This document shows, one piece after another, positions 36,450-41,861 of a stretch of 41,861 nucleotides of DNA (position 1 is its first letter; every line of letters starts with the position of its first letter). The notes below the pieces were generated by a model. That model made no database searches. It was not told where the DNA came from and worked only from the letters and a program-made list of their open reading frames with translations. The position numbers and the translations under genes are program-made. Origin of the DNA: Acidimicrobiales bacterium (lineage in GTDB: Bacteria; Actinomycetota; Acidimicrobiia; Acidimicrobiales; JAKAVM01); the NCBI GenBank assembly GCA_027452005.1, contig DAIDHF010000020.1:1-41861 (forward strand), written 5' to 3'.

Positions 36450-37424
36450 CTAGTTAGAACTAGTCGGGAGCACTATGATTCTGCGTCGAGGTTCTTCTCC
36501 AACGGATTTAGTCTCGACTCCATCGATCTCAGCGAGGGTATCGTGTACCGTCTTGCGATCTGCAGAGTTCATTGGTTCTAGGGTATTCTCTTGGCCAGTC
36601 TCAATCACTTGAGCTGCTACTTTCTTTGAGAACTCCTCAAGAGCTGCTTTCCTTTTCGCCTTATAGCCACCAATATCTAAAATGATCTTCCCGTTGGCCG
36701 CCCCAGTCTTACGCTGCACGTAAGTTCTGGTGAGCTCTTGAATCGCCGATAAGGTCGCCGCCTTCTGGCCGATGAGAAGGCCAAGCCCGGATCCATTGAC
36801 AGCAATTTTTGCTATCTCGTCGTCTTCATCAACGTTTGCCTCCAGTTCGGCGTCGATTTCCATCGATCTCATCAGCCCCTTCAGAAAATCCTGAGCTAAT
36901 ATCGCCTGCTCACCGACTGGAACGCTCGGTCTTGTCATCGCAGATTGATCCCGTTGTTCAGTTGCGGTACCCTCCAATCTTTCAGCTTCCACTTTGGTAT
37001 CCTTTCTATCTCGAGACTTGTTATTTGACGGCTTTCTTTCGGCCGCTTCGGGCACTGGCTCTTTACGCTTTTGTTGGCGGATGGCCTTCTCATTCGAGCT
37101 TGTTACAGTCTTCTTCGACTCAACCTTGTTCGTCTTTCCTTTACCAGCGGTCCCCGGTCGCGTTTCAGCCCTCTCTCCGGTTGATCTAGTTGAGCGTGGG
37201 CCCCGCTGACGACCCTTTTTTTCATCCTTCCCGGAGTACGAAGCTGGCTTTATTCTCGCTTTTATTCGAGCCTCTGACCTGCCAAGTCCTAATACGCCTC
37301 TTTTTGGCTCGCTGATTATCTCGAACTCTAGTTCGTCTCTCGCGATCCCCAACTGAAAAAGGGCAGATTCTACGGCATCTTGTACGCCCTTACCTGCAGT
37401 TTCAATCCATTCCAATGAGTTCAC
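36450..37424 (-). CDS. jag: KH/R3H RNA-binding protein Jag (KhpB)
   Basis: The 324 residues have an N-terminal Jag_N-like domain (about 1-50, with LGLGRSEARIKARI), a long Lys/Arg/Ser/Glu-rich linker (about 55-165) that is probably disordered, a KH domain (about 185-260, with GLLIGQKAATLSAIQEL) and an R3H domain (about 265-320, EPMNSADRKTVHDTL). It overlaps yidC by 4 bases (GTGA), a typical coupled start. The long linker is a variable feature of the family. Confidence 0.93.
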   Translation of the reverse strand: MNSLEWIETAGKGVQDAVESALFQLGIARDELEFEIISEPKRGVLGLGRSEARIKARIKPASYSGKDEKKGRQRGPRSTRSTGERAETRPGTAGKGKTNKVESKKTVTSSNEKAIRQQKRKEPVPEAAERKPSNNKSRDRKDTKVEAERLEGTATEQRDQSAMTRPSVPVGEQAILAQDFLKGLMRSMEIDAELEANVDEDDEIAKIAVNGSGLGLLIGQKAATLSAIQELTRTYVQRKTGAANGKIILDIGGYKAKRKAALEEFSKKVAAQVIETGQENTLEPMNSADRKTVHDTLAEIDGVETKSVGEEPRRRIIVLPTSSN

Positions 37425-38437
37425 CTTTCCTTTCTGCGACGCTTTGACTTTGATCTCGGATGCTGAGGCTTTACATTACTCTCTGGTTCCTCAAGCTCCG
37501 GCTGCTCAGATGCGGCTTTCTGTCTAAACAGAGAAAAGGAACGTATGTTTGGTTCCTGAACCCTAAAGTCGCTTTTTTCTTCCTTACTAGCTGCTCGTGA
37601 GTTTTTAAGATCCATAGAGACTCGAACATGAGCGGAAAGAACCGGGTCGTATCGATACATTAGCTCCTGCTGTGCGATCCGAAATAGGCTCGAGGCGATA
37701 AAGTAAACACTAAGGGCAACGGGCAGTCTCCAGTAGATCACGGTCATGATTAGCGGGGTAATGTACTGCATCTTTTGCATCTGGAGCATCTGAGGGGTCT
37801 GGGTCATTATCTTGCGGTTTCGAATTGTCATCTGCTGGATCTGTAGCAGGGATAGGACAGCTGCAAGTACGACCAGAAAGTAGTAGGGGAAGGCGTTGAA
37901 AAATGAGCCATGGTGTCCACTTGCTGGCAGTGAGAGATCGACACCAAACGACATCATCTTTCCATGAGAAAGAACTAGTGTCTTGTAGATCGTGCTCGTA
38001 TGTGAAACGTATTCCGGTGATGCCACAGGCTGTCCGTGGACAAAAACTGCCTTGCCATGGATTGAGAGCTTATTTAGCAAGCCTCTTATGACCGCGTACA
38101 TAACGAACAAGACAGGGAACTGAACCAGCATTGGTAGGCAACCCCCCATTGGGTTGACGTTGTGGGCTTTATACAGGGCCATCATCTCTTGTTGCTGCTC
38201 TTGGGCGTTACCCGGACCCTTATATTTTTGACGAATCTTGGCGATCTCTGGCTGAATGCGCTGCATCTCAATCATGGATCGCGTCTGCTTTACTAGCAGA
38301 GGAGTGAGTAAGAGGTATACCAAGATGGTCAGTAGGGCAATTGATATCGCGAAGTTCGACGTTATGGAATAAAAATAGGCCACGAGTACGGCCAATAGTG
38401 ACAAGAGGGGATGGAAGATAGACGTTATAGCACTCAT
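37421..38437 (-). CDS. yidC: Membrane protein insertase YidC
   Basis: YidC inserts proteins into the membrane alone or with SecYEG. The 338 residues show about five membrane helices. The PMGGCLPMLVQFPVLFVMYAV core helix and the arginine-containing groove in SMIEMQRIQPEIAKIRQKY are conserved. The C-terminal tail is strongly basic (SKRRRKER), helping ribosome contact. It lies 3 bases after yidD. Confidence 0.96.
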   Translation of the reverse strand: MSAITSIFHPLLSLLAVLVAYFYSITSNFAISIALLTILVYLLLTPLLVKQTRSMIEMQRIQPEIAKIRQKYKGPGNAQEQQQEMMALYKAHNVNPMGGCLPMLVQFPVLFVMYAVIRGLLNKLSIHGKAVFVHGQPVASPEYVSHTSTIYKTLVLSHGKMMSFGVDLSLPASGHHGSFFNAFPYYFLVVLAAVLSLLQIQQMTIRNRKIMTQTPQMLQMQKMQYITPLIMTVIYWRLPVALSVYFIASSLFRIAQQELMYRYDPVLSAHVRVSMDLKNSRAASKEEKSDFRVQEPNIRSFSLFRQKAASEQPELEEPESNVKPQHPRSKSKRRRKER

Positions 38438-38440
38438 AAG

Positions 38441-38686
38441 TTACTCGACCCTTGCCGATAGGCCGGAAGGTGTAACACGGCCAGGCGCCGGATCATAGCC
38501 ATGCCCCCCCCACGGGTTACATCTGGCAATACGATATATAGAGAGAAACATACCCTTTAGCAATCCATTATTCTCTATGGCCTCAATTGCATAGTTTGAG
38601 CACGAGGGCACATATCTACATGGAGACATTCTCCACCGAAAGGCTAATTGATAAAACTGTATTAGTCGTATTGCGAATGATTTCAT
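38441..38686 (-). CDS. yidD: Membrane protein insertion efficiency factor YidD
   Basis: The 81 residues match YidD: WRMSPCRYVPSCSNYAIEAI (three cysteines) and RIARCNPWGGHGYDPAP. It is thought to help YidC-dependent insertion. It lies between rnpA (18 bases away) and yidC (3 bases away), the standard order. Confidence 0.96.
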   Translation of the reverse strand: MKSFAIRLIQFYQLAFRWRMSPCRYVPSCSNYAIEAIENNGLLKGMFLSIYRIARCNPWGGHGYDPAPGRVTPSGLSARVE

Positions 38687-38704
38687 AATTGATCGAAGCA
38701 GAAC

Positions 38705-39190
38705 TTAGAACTCTGTTGCCAAGTTGGTAGGTGCCGCTAGTAAAGTAGGGTCTTGAAATTTAGCTGAAAAATACGCGGATGCTAATCTCAGATCCTCGTA
38801 AAGTTCTTGAAAACCACTACCGGCCGAACTACGACTGGCCGTTATTAGATATGCTGCATATGGAAATTCTATATCGGGTTGCGAAATAATTGCTCGTAAC
38901 CGTCTCCTTAATTGATTGCGTTTAGCAGCCTTACCGATTTTACGAGAAATCGAATAGGCAAACTCGGGACATTTCGACCTTTCAATTCCTGTGAGATAAC
39001 TAGTTGGGCTATCAGATATTGGGTTTTCTTTCACGAATTTAGCTTGTTCAAAAATCTCACTTTGTCCACCAGACTCAGCCGCGTGCAGTAATACCTGTGA
39101 CACCACAACACCACCAAAACGCTTTTTTACATCAGAGCCGGCGAATCTTCTAAATGTTTCTCTAGAAGTTACTCTTTGCGTACATACCAT
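38705..39190 (-). CDS. rnpA: Ribonuclease P protein component with an insertion
   Basis: The RNase P protein helps the RNA subunit mature tRNAs. The core is AYSISRKIGKAAKRNQLRRRLRAI (78-101, in blocks), containing the RNR-type motif. The protein is 161 residues against the usual 110-130. About 37 residues (37-74) between the first strand and the RNR motif, rich in Ser, Glu and Gly, look like an insertion. Its ATG directly follows the rpmH stop (TAAATG), so the pair is coupled. Confidence 0.92.
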   Translation of the reverse strand: MVCTQRVTSRETFRRFAGSDVKKRFGGVVVSQVLLHAAESGGQSEIFEQAKFVKENPISDSPTSYLTGIERSKCPEFAYSISRKIGKAAKRNQLRRRLRAIISQPDIEFPYAAYLITASRSSAGSGFQELYEDLRLASAYFSAKFQDPTLLAAPTNLATEF

Positions 39191-39325
39191 TTACGCGGTG
39201 AGTCGAGCTCGGCCCTTCAAACGCCTAGCCTTTATTATCGTCCTACCTTGTTTGGTGGCCATTCGCTTTCGAAATCCATGCTTTTTGGCTCTCTTGCGAA
39301 CGTTGGGCTGAAACGTTCTTTTCAT
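39191..39325 (-). CDS. rpmH: 50S ribosomal protein bL34
   Basis: The 44-residue protein is too short for a simple open-frame search but reads without ambiguity: [20 protein letters not shown], then [20 protein letters not shown] and RLTA. It is a classic bL34. The ATG at 39325 has an upstream GGAAAGAGG. It leads rnpA, yidD, yidC and jag. Confidence 0.98.
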   Translation of the reverse strand: MKRTFQPNVRKRAKKHGFRKRMATKQGRTIIKARRLKGRARLTA

Positions 39326-39603
39326 CTCTTAGTAATCCTCTTTCCAGATTTCAATCAAAACTGCGGTGCTCATTTGCAATGGCCAAGCCCTGGCCGATCA
39401 GAGCAGTTACTATAAAGTCCCTGTTGGGTGACCATACTAGGGCAAGTCAGTCAGTATCCACCACCTGGGTGGTCAGATATGGAATCCTAGACCCCAGCTA
39501 GGGTGGGACAACTGCGCGCAATTCTTGCCTTTTCAATCAGACAATAAGTATTTTTGGATTAGAAATTAGGCCATTTACCAGGATATTTATGTCAGTGAGC
39601 ATT

Positions 39604-39612
39604 TTGTCCACA
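39604..39612 (+). promoter_or_regulatory. DnaA box TTGTCCACA
   Basis: TTGTCCACA is a perfect match to the box form common in actinobacterial origins. It lies about 180 bases upstream of dnaA. Confidence 0.75.
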
Positions 39613-39725
39613 ATAGTGATACGTTCGCGCACCTGGGTTGAAAATTTTTACTCAAATTAGGTCTGCTAGCTTCCCCAAGTCGTTTAAAACACGATTCCAA
39701 GGACCTACGGAAAGATAGAACATCA

Positions 39726-39765
39726 GTCCACACAGTTATCAACAGATGTTGAAAACCGTGTGGAC
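39726..39765. repeat. Nested inverted repeats directly before dnaA
   Basis: GTCCACAC (39726-39733) and GTGTGGAC (39758-39765) are perfect 8-base inverted copies. Between them lies a second inverted repeat, TCAACA-GA-TGTTGA (39739-39752), overlapping the DnaA-box-like TTATCAACA. The block ends about 27 bases before the dnaA ATG, where DnaA could bind and control its own gene. Confidence 0.55.
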
Positions 39766-39791
39766 CGTGTATAGATGGAAGCGAGCTACGC

Positions 39792-41234
39792 ATGAACGAC
39801 ACCAAGGAGCTGTGGACAAAGTGCTCTAAATACCTCCAAGGCGAACTTCCTGAGGGGGCGTGGAAGGCGTGGATCGAGCCAGCACACGTGATCTCATACG
39901 AAGAAGAGATAGTTACTCTCGGCGTGCCCAATCTCCTGGTAAAGGACCGAATCGAGTCAAAATTTATGAGCGCTATTGAGAGGGCATTATTCGGAGTAAC
40001 CGGTTCTGAGCCAACCATCAATATTACCGTAGACGACGTGGATCTCGACGAGTCTTACGACCCTATAGCCAGTGAGGATCTTGTGGAAAAACCTGGGACT
40101 AAGCTGGCTGAAAACAACCTCCCGGGTCATGGAAATGATGTTTCCCCCGAAAATTCGACTGGAAACGGGTCGCCAAACGGAAAACCGTTAGAAGTTCAGA
40201 ACTCGATGGAATCTAGTAGTACTAGATATACTTTCGATGCATTTGTTATTGGTTCATCGAATAGATTTGCTCATGCGGCCGCCTTGTCGGTGGCTGAAAA
40301 GCCCGCTAAGGCGTACAACCCGCTCTTTATCCACGGAGAGGCCGGTCTGGGTAAGACCCACTTGCTTCACTCTATAGGAAACTACGTAAAGGAACATTAC
40401 CCGACCTATAAGGTCACGTACGTGTCCACTGAGACCTTTATGAACGAGTTCGTCGATGCGATTAGAAGAAACACGACCGTTGACTTCAAAAGGCGTTACA
40501 GGGAATGTGATGTGTTATTAGTAGATGACATACAGTTTCTTGAAGGTAAAGAATCACTCCAAGAAGAGTTCTTCCACACGTTCAACTCCCTCAGTGATGC
40601 CCAACACCAGATTGTGATCACCTCGGACCGTCCTCCAAAAGCCATTGCCACCCTTGAGAATCGCCTTCGAAGTCGGTTCTTGTCTGGACTGATAACAGAT
40701 ATTCAGCCCCCTGATTTAGAGACACGTCTGGCAATTCTCCACAAGAAGTCCTATGCCGAGGGGATTACCATGAAGGACGAGGTTTTGGACTTTATTGCCA
40801 ACCACGTTACAGACAATATTCGCGAGTTGGAAGGAGCCTTTATTCGTGCCTCAGCATTTTCTAGTTTGAGCGGAAAACCCATGGATCGGGAGTTGGCTGA
40901 GCAGGTCTTATCGGACATTGTAACCTCTAACCAGGGTCAGTCAGTTACGCCAGCCAAGATTATTGAGATAACGGCTAAGTCCTTTGGGTTCAGTGTAGAT
41001 GAACTTTGTAGTGCGAGTAGACGGAGGCCCCTGACCACTGCGCGACAGATCGCTATGTATTTATGCAGGGAACTTACCGACTATAGCTACCCTGCAATTG
41101 GGAACGAGTTTGGTGGACGTGATCACACCACTGTAATTCACGGGGTGTCAAAAGTATCATCTATGATGATGCAACGAAAGCAAATCTACGACCAGGTTAC
41201 TGGATTAATTCACCAAATTAAGTCAAGTGGATAA
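39792..41234 (+). CDS. dnaA: Chromosomal replication initiator DnaA
   Basis: DnaA binds DnaA boxes and opens the origin. The 480 residues have domain I (about 1-85), a variable linker rich in Asp, Asn and Gly (about 85-145), and the AAA+ domain with Walker A GEAGLGKTH (about 182) and Walker B LLVDDIQF. Domain IV ends with GGRDHTTVIHGVSKV, the DNA-binding signature. The ATG at 39792 has only a weak ribosome binding site. It is rightward and 225 bases before dnaN. Confidence 0.98.
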   Translation: MNDTKELWTKCSKYLQGELPEGAWKAWIEPAHVISYEEEIVTLGVPNLLVKDRIESKFMSAIERALFGVTGSEPTINITVDDVDLDESYDPIASEDLVEKPGTKLAENNLPGHGNDVSPENSTGNGSPNGKPLEVQNSMESSSTRYTFDAFVIGSSNRFAHAAALSVAEKPAKAYNPLFIHGEAGLGKTHLLHSIGNYVKEHYPTYKVTYVSTETFMNEFVDAIRRNTTVDFKRRYRECDVLLVDDIQFLEGKESLQEEFFHTFNSLSDAQHQIVITSDRPPKAIATLENRLRSRFLSGLITDIQPPDLETRLAILHKKSYAEGITMKDEVLDFIANHVTDNIRELEGAFIRASAFSSLSGKPMDRELAEQVLSDIVTSNQGQSVTPAKIIEITAKSFGFSVDELCSASRRRPLTTARQIAMYLCRELTDYSYPAIGNEFGGRDHTTVIHGVSKVSSMMMQRKQIYDQVTGLIHQIKSSG

Positions 41235-41459
41235 GCATGTGAGGAAACTGTTCATGTGTTTTGATTTTCTGTTAGGAACTTTATCGTTTGTTCACACGGA
41301 TTTGGGTGAGAGAGATTAGGGTTCTTGATAACACTAGTGGGGTGTTCAAAGTCAAACCCGCCTCCACCTGGTAAAAGTCTGTTTATTCACAATCCACACA
41401 ACTATTATTACAACTATTAATTTATAAACATATAAGAACAGGAAGAGTAGGAAAAGATT
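41235..41459. other. oriC: Probable replication origin (oriC), dnaA-dnaN interval
   Basis: This 225-base gap holds DnaA-box-like sites TTGTTCACA (41288-41296), TTATTCACA (41383-41391, perfect to TTWTNCACA) and CAATCCACA (41390-41398). Right after them comes an A+T-rich stretch (about 41399-41440, with TTAATTTATAAACATATAAG) that would suit as the unwinding element. The position between dnaA and dnaN is the usual actinobacterial origin. The rpmH-dnaA gap may also take part. Confidence 0.75.
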
Positions 41460-41861
41460 TTGAAGTTTCGGTCTGAACGTGACTTGCTACTCGAAGCATT
41501 AAATACAGCTTCAAGGGCGTTGAGTAGCAAGGGATCTTTACCCAGTTCATACAGCGGTATTCGAATTGAAGTGGACGGGAACAGAGCCGTTTTGTCATCA
41601 AGTGACCTGGAAGTATCAATACAAACATCACTTGAGGTTCAAGGAATCGAAAATGGAGTCGGCGTCCTACCAGGAAGACTAAGTGTTGACATCGTTAGAG
41701 CGTTTGGTCAAGGGTCAGTAACGATCGCAATCTCAGAAGATAACTCGGAGTTTTCATCTGGAAGATCTCAGTTCAATGTCCGGCCATTAGTTGCGGACGA
41801 GTTTCCGGCGTTTCAACCACTAAAGGGTGACAAAGTTACAGTAGCCGCACACGAACTTGGA
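41460..41861 (+). CDS. dnaN: DNA polymerase III beta clamp, N-terminal part (cut by window edge)
   Basis: The sliding clamp gives the replicative polymerase its processivity. About 134 residues are visible: KFRSERDLLLEALNTASRAL at the start, PSSYSGIRIEV, GVGVLPGRLSVDIVRAF and FNVRPLVADEFPAF, all typical of DnaN domains I and II. The start is TTG at 41460, supported by AGGAAAAG just upstream; no ATG or GTG lies at the right place. The rest is beyond the window. Confidence 0.96.
   Translation, partial: MKFRSERDLLLEALNTASRALSSKGSLPSSYSGIRIEVDGNRAVLSSSDLEVSIQTSLEVQGIENGVGVLPGRLSVDIVRAFGQGSVTIAISEDNSEFSSGRSQFNVRPLVADEFPAFQPLKGDKVTVAAHELG

Larger units (their letters stand above)
39326..39791. other. 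rpmH-dnaA divergent intergenic region
   Basis: About 466 bases that must contain promoters for rpmH (leftward) and dnaA (rightward) and probably part of the origin. DnaA-box-like sites are present: TTGTCCACA (39604-39612), TTATCAACA (39736-39744) and the two flanking GTCCACAC copies. A TATAGT -10-like hexamer lies in the rpmH leader. I see no gene here. Confidence 0.6.

Noticed and set aside
1-41861. tRNA, rRNA, CRISPR array, insertion sequence or prophage
   Set aside because: I scanned the gaps by eye and saw no T-loop motifs, spaced repeats, transposase genes or terminal repeats. A covariance-model search would be decisive.

Overview
This window is a chromosomal housekeeping segment ending at the replication origin of an actinomycete-type bacterium. 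Base composition is roughly half G+C by eye, with more A+T towards the right end. Gene content and order match Actinomycetota: a PadR regulator beside a short actinobacterial inositol-1-phosphate synthase, a DUF5318 protein, and the series cca, DUF6049 protein, murJ, trxB, trxA, CwlM-like protein, parB, parA, rsmG, jag, yidC, yidD, rnpA, rpmH, dnaA, dnaN. The moderate G+C, the MreBCD cluster and the lineage-specific extensions make Acidimicrobiia or a close relative my best guess, but no rRNA is present to confirm it. I saw no insertion sequence, prophage, CRISPR array, tRNA or rRNA.

Layout. Positions 1-11776 (all minus) hold proB (cut by the window edge), obg, rpmA, rplU, an RNase E/G, the rod-shape cluster mrdA/mreD/mreC/mreB, ndk and folC. 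Positions 11865-16654 (minus) hold clpX, clpP, tig and dnaB. Positions 16917-18797 (minus) hold the rplI/rpsR/ssb/rpsF operon, read rpsF first. Positions 18994-22518 hold panB, a small zinc-ribbon gene (+), a DUF5318 gene, and the overlapping pair padR-ino1 (+). A minus-strand CCA-adding enzyme gene then converges on ino1. Positions 24087-32588 (+) hold the DUF6049 protein, murJ, degV, an unknown membrane-anchored protein, a two-helix membrane protein, trxB, trxA and a CwlM-like protein. Positions 32922-39325 (minus) hold parB, parA, a VOC protein, rsmG, jag, yidC, yidD, rnpA and rpmH (44 codons). dnaA and the start of dnaN (+) close the window.

How the genes work together. The right end is an origin-partition module. 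Two parS palindromes lie in the parA-rsmG interval on either side of the VOC gene, DnaA-box-like sites lie upstream of dnaA, between dnaA and dnaN, and downstream of parB, and an A+T-rich stretch precedes dnaN. The murJ/DUF6049/CwlM-like genes, with mrdA and mreBCD, serve peptidoglycan synthesis and cell shape. The rpmH-rnpA-yidD-yidC-jag series serves translation, RNase P and membrane insertion. tig-clpP-clpX is a protein-quality block.

Most of the window is ordinary conserved biology and I do not see a novel multi-gene system. The best leads are a CwlM-like protein whose amidase-like half looks catalytically dead, a ribosomal protein S18 with a lysine- and arginine-free acidic tail of about 80 residues, a structured rpsF leader that places the start codon in a hairpin, a nested inverted repeat directly before dnaA, and an unrecognised membrane-anchored protein beside degV.
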